This document shows positions 13,731-22,081 of a stretch of DNA of 54,177 nt, one piece after another (position 1 is the first letter of the stretch; each line of letters opens with the position of its first letter). Location of the stretch: positions 1 to 54,177 of the forward strand of contig JAFGFQ010000149.1 of the NCBI GenBank assembly GCA_016930995.1, written 5' to 3'. Source of the DNA: Thermoplasmatota archaeon. GTDB taxonomy: Archaea > Thermoplasmatota > E2 > DHVEG-1. The notes below the pieces were generated by a model, which saw nothing but the letters and a program-made list of their open reading frames with translations, was not told the origin of the DNA and did no database searches. The position numbers and the translations under genes were made by a program.

Positions 13731-13766
13731 ACGTTGTAATCAAAAAATATAAGGAAGGAATTCAAA
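13731..13766 (+). repeat. 36-bp direct repeat flanking the peptide locus, right copy
   Basis: Partner of 10827-10862, located 12 bp after the maturase stop codon. The similarity fades on both sides, into AT-rich DNA. Confidence 0.6.
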
Positions 13767-13788
13767 TTTCAGTAAATTAAATATTTTT

Positions 13789-14460
13789 TTAAAAACCATA
13801 AATAGGTTGTGCTGCTAAATTATTTAGATACTGAAAGTTTGTATGAATTCTCGTTCGTCGAAGTTGATCCCCAACAGTATCACGATTATATACATTGAAA
13901 TGTGATATAATATCGTACATGTTTCTTAGATTGCCGATGTAATCACCTACCCCAATTAAACTAACTCCAAAAGATTGTTTACCAATACATAAATCTTGAA
14001 AAAAGCAATCTATATAATGAATTAAACGATCTTCATCTACATCAGTAAAATTTTTTTTAAAAACCATGGCTCTATCTAGATAGGTCCAACATTTCCAAAT
14101 AGAATATGAATAATATAAATGATAGTCTAAAGAATCAATTTGTAATTGTCTTAAATTACGATAATTTGGAATAATTTGAATTTTTTTTTGTATTTTTTCA
14201 AATCTTTCTTTTATACCCAATCTTCTGTCTTCTAATACACCTATTGTTTCATATAATGTAGATTGTGCAATTGCTTCTGTCATCATCTGTGATTTTTTTG
14301 AAATCCCTCCCGCGATGAACGCTAATCCAACAGATACTAAAATCGAAGCCCAACCCAACGAGATTCTAAATGCATAATAAAACCCAAATCCAAATATACA
14401 AATTCCAAAAATATAGAAAATCCATTCTGGACGGTTTGAAAACCAATTTTTATACATCAT
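13789..14460 (-). CDS. Membrane protein with two N-terminal helices
   Basis: The 223-residue protein starts with two membrane helices (about 12-30, WIFYIFGICIFGFGFYYAF, and 34-52, GWASILVSVGLAFIAGG). A predicted cytoplasmic helical domain of about 165 residues follows, with no recognised motif. This two-helix plus cytoplasmic-domain layout is common among effector or sensor proteins in defence islands. That role here is inference from the nuclease genes next door. A TATA box (TTTATATTTTG) lies about 30 bases before the ATG. The gene converges on the peptide maturase. Confidence 0.6.
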   Translation of the reverse strand: MMYKNWFSNRPEWIFYIFGICIFGFGFYYAFRISLGWASILVSVGLAFIAGGISKKSQMMTEAIAQSTLYETIGVLEDRRLGIKERFEKIQKKIQIIPNYRNLRQLQIDSLDYHLYYSYSIWKCWTYLDRAMVFKKNFTDVDEDRLIHYIDCFFQDLCIGKQSFGVSLIGVGDYIGNLRNMYDIISHFNVYNRDTVGDQLRRTRIHTNFQYLNNLAAQPIYGF

Positions 14461-14594
14461 ATAGTACGTATTGATGAAATTAAATCAAAATATAAATATA
14501 ATGAAAAAATATTAAATAGGGGAGTTAGAAAAGATAACCATATCATATTCTTTATAGATATTCGTAGTAACTATTTATTGAATTAGAAATATAT

Positions 14595-15308
14595 CTATTT
14601 CTTTTTACATAGTCTAAACCAAATTTCTATTATTTCTTGATTTGGTGCTTCGATTCCACGAGTATATTTCATCCAATAATATTCATCTATTAATTTCATC
14701 CATGTAGTGTTTGGTTTACCTATTTTATTAAAAAATTCCTGAGTAGAAAAACCAAATCTTTCACATTCTTTGACGAGATTTTGTTGTAATATCTTTATAT
14801 TTCCTACATAATTGCAATAAGATTTTCCGGTATCTCCAAATTCAAGTTTATCCCGTATGGAGTCATCCCACGGTGGTAAGGAATTAGGATAAAGAGCAAA
14901 AAGTAATTTTGCTGCCCCCGTTGGTCCAAATTTGACTGGTGTTTCATCATTTCTTAAAGATGCTATCGTAGAAGAAATTGAGTCAAATAATCTTTGAATT
15001 TTATCAAAATCATTCGAATTAATATCTAATAATTTTTTACTTTTTGGAATAAAATCTTTAGAATATTGTCTGTACCATTTCAAAATATTTTCAGATGCAA
15101 AGTAATGATATTTTACTGCAAATTGACGACAGCCCCAACTGTTAAGCCATTCGAGTAATAACTTGCGGTGCTCGGGATTTTCTAAATCAATATTTTTTTG
15201 TGTTTCTTCTTGGAATTTATTATATGATACATCATAATCTGAAATGTGTGTATATACATACGAGGCAAAAGATATTTCGCATAAGGAAATATCATCTAAT
15301 TTTATCAT
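14595..15308 (-). CDS. Hypothetical helical protein paired with a nuclease
   Basis: The 237-residue protein is the second gene of a two-gene operon, seven bases after the nuclease gene. The motif GPTGAAKLLFALYPNSLPPW (about residues 127-146) resembles the G-x(2)-G-x-A-x-LL-x(2)-L-x-P...W segment seen in the upstream partner (GASNGLATLLLYLSNP, then VWV). It also recalls helix-hairpin-helix type proteins that bind DNA. The two may share a domain. No catalytic motif is identified. Probably a DNA-recognition or regulatory partner of the nuclease; inference. Confidence 0.6.
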   Translation of the reverse strand: MIKLDDISLCEISFASYVYTHISDYDVSYNKFQEETQKNIDLENPEHRKLLLEWLNSWGCRQFAVKYHYFASENILKWYRQYSKDFIPKSKKLLDINSNDFDKIQRLFDSISSTIASLRNDETPVKFGPTGAAKLLFALYPNSLPPWDDSIRDKLEFGDTGKSYCNYVGNIKILQQNLVKECERFGFSTQEFFNKIGKPNTTWMKLIDEYYWMKYTRGIEAPNQEIIEIWFRLCKKK

Positions 15309-15315
15309 GAATAAT

Positions 15316-16362
15316 TCACATCTTTTTACAAGATAGTATTTTTGGTATTTCTGTTTTGAGTTCTATTACAGATATGGGGCATCCTTTCCAATCGTTTTCC
15401 CAACATATGACATAATGACAAGGTCTCTTTGATAGAAAAGAGAGATGATTCTTAAATCTGCTTGATTTAAATTCAAATTCAATGTATCTTCGAACATTTC
15501 CTTTCGTGGTTTTTTGATATGCAGCTGCATCAGGAAAACTACTTCTTATCACATCAAGGTAAGGAAAACCTAATTCTTTATGGAAAGCAACAAATAAAGC
15601 TACTACTCCCATCTCGTTTGTAGGTGCCCATCTCATGATTCCAAGGTCCATTGGATCACCTACAACATCGTCTATAGGAGTGATATCATCTACAGAAATG
15701 GAAATTTTCTCATTCTCAAGAACGTCCTCATCTATGAGATAATAATCCTCCCCTTTTTCAACATATGATGCGATTATCGTCAGAATCCAATCGATTTCTT
15801 GTGGTTGAAAATCAAATTTTTTCCGAAATTTTAATGCTGCAGTATTAAATTCTATGTAAGCTAACCCCCAATCTAATTTACTTAAGTCCTTTAAACGATT
15901 TAAGATAAGCAATCCCTCCTCCGTTTTATTTACCCAGACATTAAATTTATCAGGATTGGAAAGATAGAGTAGTAATGTAGCTAGACCATTACTGGCTCCT
16001 TTAATTTTGATTTTTTCTAGGTATGTATTTAATTTTCTTGATACATCATCACTTGAAAATAAAAGTCCATCAATCCATTTAACAATACTATCTAATGATG
16101 TTTTAAAAATTAAATTTCTATTGGGTAGTGCTAATAGTGATCCAAACCATCTTTTATTCAATTCATAAATATCGACTGTATCAAAGAAATTATTTAAAAT
16201 TTCTTTCGAATATTTTCCTCTATTTTTTTCGATAATTTTCCAAGCACGACATTCTCTATCGATTTTTTGTGGCAAATGTGTCTCTTTGAAATGTTTATAA
16301 ATTTCGCTCTCCAATAAGGTTTTTATAAGTTGATCCTCACTTGCTATTTTTAACTCCGCCAT
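15316..16362 (-). CDS. PD-(D/E)XK-type nuclease, likely defence-related
   Basis: The 348-residue protein has a helical N-terminal part containing GASNGLATLLLYLSNP (122-137), and a C-terminal nuclease-like domain (about 245-340). The candidate catalytic residues are PD277-278 (SSFPDAAAYQK), E295/E297 and K299 (YIEFEFKSS). A strand and helix follow with CHYVICWENDWKGC (315-328), a CxxVICWExDW pattern typical of a restriction-like family. It is the first gene of an operon with the 237-residue partner and is divergent from the Mrr-like nuclease, in a cluster that reads as a defence island. Substrate specificity is unknown. Confidence 0.7.
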   Translation of the reverse strand: MAELKIASEDQLIKTLLESEIYKHFKETHLPQKIDRECRAWKIIEKNRGKYSKEILNNFFDTVDIYELNKRWFGSLLALPNRNLIFKTSLDSIVKWIDGLLFSSDDVSRKLNTYLEKIKIKGASNGLATLLLYLSNPDKFNVWVNKTEEGLLILNRLKDLSKLDWGLAYIEFNTAALKFRKKFDFQPQEIDWILTIIASYVEKGEDYYLIDEDVLENEKISISVDDITPIDDVVGDPMDLGIMRWAPTNEMGVVALFVAFHKELGFPYLDVIRSSFPDAAAYQKTTKGNVRRYIEFEFKSSRFKNHLSFLSKRPCHYVICWENDWKGCPISVIELKTEIPKILSCKKM

Positions 16363-16476
16363 CCATAACCTCGAAATTTTAGTAACATTTCTTTCTTTAA
16401 AAAACCAACTATTATAGTATAATAGAATAATCTTTTAAACCAATTATTGTTACAAAGATATGGAGGTTTGAATTAT

Positions 16477-17508
16477 ATGAATCATTGGGTGGTCCATTTA
16501 GATGAATTACGTTATAATCCTGATTTAATTAATATTGTTGAAAATAAAGGACTCATCGGAGTTGGTTGGCCAGATATTGATGATTTAAACAAATATAAAA
16601 CTAGAGAAGACTTTCAAAAGATTTTCCATGAAAAATATCCTGAAGAAACACGGAAAATGAGTATCTCAATTCAAGTTGGGATGCTCTATCGGTGGGCACA
16701 TGAAGTTAAGAAGGGAGATATCGCTATTGTGCCTCTAAAAATTAATGATACTATTAAAGTTGGTAAATTTTCTGAAGATACATCATTTTTAGATGTTTCT
16801 TTTCACCCCGATTATCCACATGTCCGAAAAGTTGAATGGATTAAGGATGTAAAACGTTCAGATTTTACACAAGACGCTCTTTATTCTATAGGTTCTGCTT
16901 TAACTTTATCGCAACCATCTGAAGATGTTGAAAAACAACTTGATTTAATATTGAATGGAAAAAAAGTCCCTGGCGTTTCTCAAACGATTTCAAAAGATAT
17001 TATAGAAGGTGGTCAATTATTTTTATTGGAGAAGCATCTAAAAAATCAATTGGATGAATATATCACTCAAAAAATCAATGAAAGAAAGGGTTATTCATAT
17101 CAAGATATCGTTGGTGGAGTATTACAAACGATGGGATATCATATTGAGATTCATCAGCCAGGCCCAGATGGTAAAAAAGATATAATGGCGTATTCAGATA
17201 GATTGGGATTGAAAGATCCAATAATACGGGTTGAAGTGAAAAGCCAAGATTCTCCTGTAAGTTCAGATGATGTTAGTAGTTTGGCTGGTTATATAAAACC
17301 AAATGAAAAAGGTCTGTTTGTATCGCGTATGGGTTTTACTAAACCTGCAATACTATTTGCTGAAGAAAAGGGTATTACCCTAATGACGGGGGAAGAAATT
17401 ATTGAATTGCTACTTGAAAAATACTCTGAATTACCTGATAAAATAAAAGATTGGATACCACTGAAAAAGATATGGATTCCCGATATCGACGCAAATACTA
17501 CTCAATAG
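16477..17508 (+). CDS. Mrr-like restriction endonuclease with N-terminal PUA/EVE-like domain
   Basis: The start is the ATG at 16477, nine bases after GGAGGT. A TTG in frame at 16447 is less likely. The 343-residue protein begins with NHWVVHLDE and W-rich, strand-rich sequence (about 1-150) resembling an EVE/PUA-type fold, including VKKGDIAIVPLKINDTIKVG. The C-terminal half holds an Mrr-cat domain: a helix (YSYQDIVGGVLQTMGYHIE), then GPDGKKDIM with D235 and RVEVKSQ with E253 and K255. Mrr-type enzymes cut modified or foreign DNA, and an EVE-like domain would fit recognition of modified bases. It is a single gene with its own promoter. Confidence 0.82.
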   Translation: MNHWVVHLDELRYNPDLINIVENKGLIGVGWPDIDDLNKYKTREDFQKIFHEKYPEETRKMSISIQVGMLYRWAHEVKKGDIAIVPLKINDTIKVGKFSEDTSFLDVSFHPDYPHVRKVEWIKDVKRSDFTQDALYSIGSALTLSQPSEDVEKQLDLILNGKKVPGVSQTISKDIIEGGQLFLLEKHLKNQLDEYITQKINERKGYSYQDIVGGVLQTMGYHIEIHQPGPDGKKDIMAYSDRLGLKDPIIRVEVKSQDSPVSSDDVSSLAGYIKPNEKGLFVSRMGFTKPAILFAEEKGITLMTGEEIIELLLEKYSELPDKIKDWIPLKKIWIPDIDANTTQ

Positions 17509-17570
17509 ATACTATTATGCGATTCACCGGTATTTGTTACAACGTCATTTACCTGTTTATAAATCAAATT

Positions 17571-17768
17571 TTAAGGTTTTTTTGTCAGATATGGCATCCC
17601 AGAACCACGTTTTTTGTCTGTTTTAAGAAGCCTATAACCTTGAGGCATATCGCAAGGTGTTCCACTCTTTGGTTTATTTTTTGCAAAGAAAAATATCGTT
17701 TGCTTTTTTCCACCTTTTAAATTTACATCTCGCGAATATAATGTCCACCTTTCGTATATATACACCAC
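17571..17768 (-). CDS. Small conserved protein of unknown function (KGGKKQTIFFF family)
   Basis: The roughly 65-residue protein includes WTLYSRDVNLKGGKKQTIFF, KPKSGTPCDMPQGY and a C-terminal LPYL-like GMPYLTKK. This is a pattern I recall from widespread small orphan proteins in archaea and bacteria, with no assigned role. Shine-Dalgarno GGAGG (17777-17781) favours GTG at 17768 as start. A TTG at 17774 is only two bases away and unlikely. It sits between the Mrr-like gene (convergent) and the large methylase fusion. Confidence 0.65.
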   Translation of the reverse strand: MVYIYERWTLYSRDVNLKGGKKQTIFFFAKNKPKSGTPCDMPQGYRLLKTDKKRGSGMPYLTKKP

Positions 17769-17829
17769 AATCAATACCTCCTATATTCTCAATCATGTGT
17801 TTAGATATAAGATTTTCTAATTCCTTTTA

Positions 17830-20334
17830 TTAATTTAACAATTTTTCTATTTTTGTACTCATAGTTTCAATATACATTCTAGCATTCCTTAATTTCTGAT
17901 TTGCTGATTTATAATCAGAAGCGATTCGATCTATTTCTTTTTGAGATGGAAATGGTATTTCGATCTCTATTAAATCGGGATGGTTTATTCCTTCACTAAT
18001 TCCTCCTGTTTGTTTTTGTAATATAAGAGCTTTTCCAAAAGAAGAATTGATATAGGCTGCTATAAAATATGGATTCAATTTTACTTTTCTACCGGAAGGA
18101 AAAATAATCTCTTTCTTAAACCGAAGTCTTATTATCTCAGAACTCAAAATAACATTTAATTCATATTTAGATACTACCGCTGCTCTTCCAGTTGTTCCTT
18201 TCCTCGTAACCAGAAGATCGTTCTCCAGTAGCTTCGAAATGGATGACAAATCATATTTTGTTTCATCTATTTTTTCTGCTCCAATTAAATCTATTTCATT
18301 TTCTTTAACATCTCCAACCCGAATATATGGAGTTCCATCTTCAACATAATGTCTTTTACTATCACTACTAACAGCACTTAGATCTTTACCATTAATGATT
18401 CCCTCATCGGATATAAGTAGTGATCCTAATTTCATATAATCTTTTTTTGTTACTTTATTTCGAATCTTCATATATTTTGGATGATAAAACTCAGCATTTA
18501 TTCTACCCATAAGCTCGCTTTTTTTAACCCAAAAACCAATTTTTGGTTTTCCTCTGACAAACTCTTTGGCTATGTCTGCAAGATCTGAATATACTTTTGG
18601 ACGTTTAAATTCATCAAGAATAATATTACCAGAATTATCTTTTTGATATTTTAGATTACCCGATTTATCCTTACCAGGTTTTTCTGAAACAGCCATGAAA
18701 ATATTATAATCCTTAGGAATATTCTTTTCATTCATTCTTTTTAGAATTACTAAACTTGTTTTCTGCATAGTAAATGGCACAAATGTCAATCTATGAAGAG
18801 CGATTACTGCAAGAATCTGTGAATTTTTTAAAATATAATCTCGAACGTATTGTTTTTCACGTTCATCTAAATCCCCTTTTGGTAAAATTATTCCGATTAA
18901 TCCAACGTTTTTCGATTTATTAGAAATTTTAGCAAATTTTAAAACTTTTTCTATAAACAATATATCTTTTCGTTGAGAAGAAAGCTCTCTTCCATTCTTT
19001 TTACCAAGATCAAAATGATGAGCAATATTTATTAGATCAAGATCTCCTGCAAAAGGTGGATTTGTTAAAACCGCATCAAAAGAATCTTCTTTTATTCTCT
19101 CAGATATTTCTCCTCTCCATTCATAAGATTTAATACTGCATGGTACATAATAAATATGAGATCGACCATCCCCCCAGATTGCCATATATGCTTTTGCTAC
19201 CCTGACAAGTCGATCATCATAGTCAAGACCGAAAACTTTATTCTGTGCAAAAGTTAATTTTTCTGCTAGGGCATCTAAATCGCTTGCCCATTCATGATTT
19301 AGTTTTTTCCACACTCGTTCCATACTATAAATCAAAAATCCGCCACTTCCGCAAGCAGGATCTAATATAGACATATCCTCGTCTATTTGAAGCATTTCAA
19401 CAGCGGCACGTACAACCTGACGAGGGGTAAAATACTGTCCTTTATCGCTCTTCATTTTTGGATTTACAAGTATTTCGAATCCCACTCCAAGAACATCCAT
19501 ATCTGTTTCTGAAAAAAGATAGTTTTGTAATAGTAATACTAACCATTTAGTAACATCTTCTGTAAGTATAATTTCTTCATCGGATTTGAATACATCTGAA
19601 TATAGTCTTTTTGCCCCACTGAACAATAAACAAATTCGTCTCTTTACACTTGATGCAGGTTCCTTAATTCCAGCTCTAAAATGTGCTTCTGATGTTGGTG
19701 TTTTTAAATGTTTTTTTTCATCGAAAATTTTAGCGAAAATTATTTTAAAAATTTCATCAAAAACATCCGTACCACCTTGATGAGCTATAATATATTGTTC
19801 AGCTGCTTTAAAATCTGAAACCAAATCTTTAGCGGGAGCCAATTCTTTACGTAATTTTGTTGTTCCTATATCATCTACAGTTTCACCTTGACGAATTATA
19901 CGTCCAATTGGTTCAAACGATTGGGATTTTTCATGATACCAATATGAAATATCATTTCCATTTGTCCATACACCAAATTCAGTTCCAGCAGCTTCTAAGT
20001 AACCATGTAACTGTTCAATGCCTTCTTTTTTAAGGAGTTGTTTTGTTTCAACAATTATAATTTTTAGATTTTTTAATGGAGTGTCATAGACAACAATGTC
20101 GGCCTTTTTTGTAGTAACACCCATTGTAATCGGTACCTCAATTTCTATTTGATTCGGATCATATCCAAGTTCATCTATCAAAACATGTTCATACCACTGT
20201 CGAACGATTTCTTCAGGATTTTTAGCTAATACTTTTAAAATTTTATTAGTGGCATAATCTATTACCTTACCTCCAAGATCAAGATTTACTTTAACCTTAC
20301 CAAGACCAAAGTTAAATGTTTTTGTTGAAGTCAA
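17830..20334 (-). CDS. Single-chain nuclease-methylase-specificity protein (type IIG/type I-like)
   Basis: The 834-residue polypeptide fuses three functions. At 30-135 is an HsdR-N-like PD-(D/E)XK domain with D79 (KKADIVVYD), E96 and K98 (IIIVETKQL). At 275-560 is an N6-adenine methyltransferase of HsdM type with KGQYFTPRQV (298-307), SAM motif D325PACGSGGF and catalytic N425PPF. At about 610-834 is one HsdS-like specificity segment (YIRVGDVKENEIDLIG, VTRKGTTGRAAVVS, ending in a helical spacer). It should both methylate and cut one recognition sequence. The start is TTG, seven bases from GAGGAGG. No separate HsdR motor is nearby. Confidence 0.88.
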   Translation of the reverse strand: MTSTKTFNFGLGKVKVNLDLGGKVIDYATNKILKVLAKNPEEIVRQWYEHVLIDELGYDPNQIEIEVPITMGVTTKKADIVVYDTPLKNLKIIIVETKQLLKKEGIEQLHGYLEAAGTEFGVWTNGNDISYWYHEKSQSFEPIGRIIRQGETVDDIGTTKLRKELAPAKDLVSDFKAAEQYIIAHQGGTDVFDEIFKIIFAKIFDEKKHLKTPTSEAHFRAGIKEPASSVKRRICLLFSGAKRLYSDVFKSDEEIILTEDVTKWLVLLLQNYLFSETDMDVLGVGFEILVNPKMKSDKGQYFTPRQVVRAAVEMLQIDEDMSILDPACGSGGFLIYSMERVWKKLNHEWASDLDALAEKLTFAQNKVFGLDYDDRLVRVAKAYMAIWGDGRSHIYYVPCSIKSYEWRGEISERIKEDSFDAVLTNPPFAGDLDLINIAHHFDLGKKNGRELSSQRKDILFIEKVLKFAKISNKSKNVGLIGIILPKGDLDEREKQYVRDYILKNSQILAVIALHRLTFVPFTMQKTSLVILKRMNEKNIPKDYNIFMAVSEKPGKDKSGNLKYQKDNSGNIILDEFKRPKVYSDLADIAKEFVRGKPKIGFWVKKSELMGRINAEFYHPKYMKIRNKVTKKDYMKLGSLLISDEGIINGKDLSAVSSDSKRHYVEDGTPYIRVGDVKENEIDLIGAEKIDETKYDLSSISKLLENDLLVTRKGTTGRAAVVSKYELNVILSSEIIRLRFKKEIIFPSGRKVKLNPYFIAAYINSSFGKALILQKQTGGISEGINHPDLIEIEIPFPSQKEIDRIASDYKSANQKLRNARMYIETMSTKIEKLLN

Positions 20335-20572
20335 AGTATAACCTCCTCAAATAACAATTTCTAATCACACGTCTATTTATAAAAATACCTTAAATTTTAT
20401 GTTCTTTTCAGAAATATTCCGACTCGCCACCATGAAAATGCATTGTTGCACCAGTAAATTTATACCTTTTCATTTTATTTATTAATTAGTGCAATGGATA
20501 GCAATTATCTGTTTATTTTTCTGACGCAATTCGCTTATATATCATTAGAGAATTACATACTAAGGAAAGGAA

Positions 20573-21181
20573 ATGACAAAAGAATATGATAGAGCAATGA
20601 AGTTGAAAGAACAATCGGAAAAGCTTTTTAGAGTTAAATGTGACGAAAACAGCTATACTTATATGTACATTGATCAAGAGAAAATGACATATTCATCGAA
20701 GATATGGAAGGATATGTCAAAAAGACCGGATTACATACTGAGTCTTCCTCATATCGGTTCCATCTTTGTTGATGTTAAAGCATATAGTGAACATCTATTC
20801 TATAAGGATTCACTAGAACATTTAAACAAAGGTGTTCCAAAAGCATTCAGAATAGAAGTAGAAGAAGTTATTAAATATCGTACATTACAAGACGAAACGG
20901 CTTTAAAAGTATGGCTTGCTATAATGCCAGTTCAAGAAGATACAGTAACAAATGATATTCATTTCTTACCTATTGACCGAGTTACAAAATTTATGTCTGA
21001 ACGACATTATACGAAACCAGAGTGGGACTATGTTCAAGTTCCGATACCATGTTCAACAGATTGCAGTAAACTAGCACATAATAAATGTGGTAAATGCACA
21101 TGGGATTATTGTAAGAATTTAAATGAATTACTGCGATTAGATGATGAAATTCACTTCAAGAAATACGGTAAAACTCAATAA
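20573..21181 (+). CDS. Nuclease-like protein with a C-terminal cysteine cluster
   Basis: The 202-residue protein has a PD-(D/E)XK-like core with D53 (RPDYILSL) and D67-x-K69 (IFVDVKAY). A metal-binding C-terminal cluster of five cysteines follows (CSTDCSKLAHNKCGKCTWDYC without its first residue, about 162-182), as in Cas4-like or RecB-like nucleases that carry Zn or Fe-S. No RecB motif V is evident, so it is not called Cas4. It is preceded by aaggaaagg seven bases before the ATG. It closes the run of nuclease genes. Confidence 0.6.
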   Translation: MTKEYDRAMKLKEQSEKLFRVKCDENSYTYMYIDQEKMTYSSKIWKDMSKRPDYILSLPHIGSIFVDVKAYSEHLFYKDSLEHLNKGVPKAFRIEVEEVIKYRTLQDETALKVWLAIMPVQEDTVTNDIHFLPIDRVTKFMSERHYTKPEWDYVQVPIPCSTDCSKLAHNKCGKCTWDYCKNLNELLRLDDEIHFKKYGKTQ

Positions 21182-21227
21182 TGTAAAGCAAAGGATAACA
21201 TTTATCTACTCCTTGAATTTTTTATTC

Positions 21228-21316
21228 CTGGGGAGTCACGTAGTAGCTTGGGTAGAACTGTCCTCCCGGACTGGCCTCACCCCGTTATCTACCTTTCCTC
21301 CCAGACAGACTCCCTA
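21228..21316. ncRNA. GC-rich structured RNA candidate
   Basis: A GC-rich block in AT-rich intergenic DNA folds into three nested stems: gggagtc (21231-21237) with gactccc (21308-21314); gggtaga (21250-21256) with tctacct (21288-21294, including one G-T); and gtcc (21260-21263) with ggac (21268-21271). Strand is ambiguous: G-T pairs favour plus, whereas the apical loop reads GGGA, a GNRA tetraloop, on minus. Possible TATA elements lie about 25 bp outside both ends. It has a 7-bp closing stem but no T-arm, so it is not an ordinary tRNA. Confidence 0.45.
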
Positions 21317-21786
21317 TTTTCAGTCCTAAATAATTATTTTTTAATGTGTTTATTAATCTGATAAGTGTCAGACTCTAACACGCCTCTAACAAAATATTTA
21401 ATAAATCAGACCGAAGAAAACGCTGTTTTTTGGGAAAAATCAAAAGGCTTAAAAACAGTTTATGCATACATCATGTAGTAGTAAATTTATTGTTCTCTAC
21501 TATATGTAGTATAAAAAAGAAAAAACATCTTGCCAACCATCTCTCATGGATGGGACAAGAAAACCTGAGAACTGGTGGGGGATGGCACTTGTTTTTTCAT
21601 CACTGTAAATGTATAACGAAAAGAAGGTGTTGATAGGAAGAAAAGGGCAGTTGCGCCCCTGGTTAGAGAAGATACTCACGGAATTTTCATGTCAGGTTTT
21701 TGCGTTCTATAGGTTGGTAACGAGAGTGAGGACTCACCCCTTAACAACATTGCTTGGTGAGAGCAGACAAAAAGGAGGTCCTGCTT
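21317..21786 (+). other. Intergenic stretch with hairpins, no convincing gene
   Basis: This 470-bp gap contains short inverted repeats, for example gggc/gccc at about 21646-21660 and gtgag/ctcac at about 21728-21740. Short open frames (21430-21633, 21609-21794) lack ribosome sites and conserved-looking sequence. The last 180 bp probably form the leader of the small membrane protein gene at 21787. Confidence 0.4.
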
Positions 21787-21954
21787 ATGGATGAAAACGC
21801 ACAGGGACTAATCCTAGCTGCCATATTCGTGCTAGTTGCCATCGGACTCGGTGGATTAGCTATTTGGGGAGTCATGAATCTAAATATCGTGGCTTCCGTG
21901 TTTGGCATCTTTGGAGAAGTTGCCTGGTTCTTCGCAGGGAAATATATAATATAA
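21787..21954 (+). CDS. 55-residue two-helix membrane protein
   Basis: Start ATG at 21787 has AAGGAGGT eight bases upstream, a near-perfect ribosome site. After an acidic N-terminus (MDENAQ) come two hydrophobic helices (about 8-30, LILAAIFVLVAIGLGGLAIW, and 33-53, NIVASVFGIFGEVAWFFAG). It is followed by a strong terminator hairpin, so it is monocistronic and probably well expressed. No family recognised. Tiny membrane protein with possible toxin-like, subunit or stress role. Confidence 0.65.
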   Translation: MDENAQGLILAAIFVLVAIGLGGLAIWGVMNLNIVASVFGIFGEVAWFFAGKYII

Positions 21955-21959
21955 CAAGA

Positions 21960-22005
21960 GGGAGTAATTACTTTGATCTACAAATCAATTTAAGTAACTA
22001 CCCCC
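21960..22005. repeat. Long imperfect inverted repeat after the 55-residue gene
   Basis: gggagtaattactt (21960-21973) is inverted against aagtaactaccccc (21992-22005) with 12 of 14 pairs. The two A-C mismatches on the plus strand become G-U pairs on the minus strand, so a minus-strand RNA would fold better. An adjacent perfect 8-bp repeat aagtattc (22006-22013)/gaatactt (22029-22036) overlaps the terminator stem. Confidence 0.4.
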
Positions 22006-22022
22006 AAGTATTCACGAAATTC

Positions 22023-22081
22023 GGATTGGAATACTTAGGTAATGCATCCCATCCCCTGTATTTCAATCCTCTCTTTTTTTA
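22023..22081 (+). terminator. Hairpin and oligo-T terminator
   Basis: ggattggaatac (22023-22034) pairs with gtatttcaatcc (22058-22069), with one G-U, followed by tctcttttttttaa. It terminates the 55-residue gene transcript. Confidence 0.6.

Noticed and set aside
21230..21315. tRNA-like element
   Set aside because: Seven-base closing stem only. No T-arm GTTC motif and no proper anticodon arm.
21609..21794. 61-codon frame before the small membrane protein
   Set aside because: No ribosome site and overlaps the well supported start at 21787.
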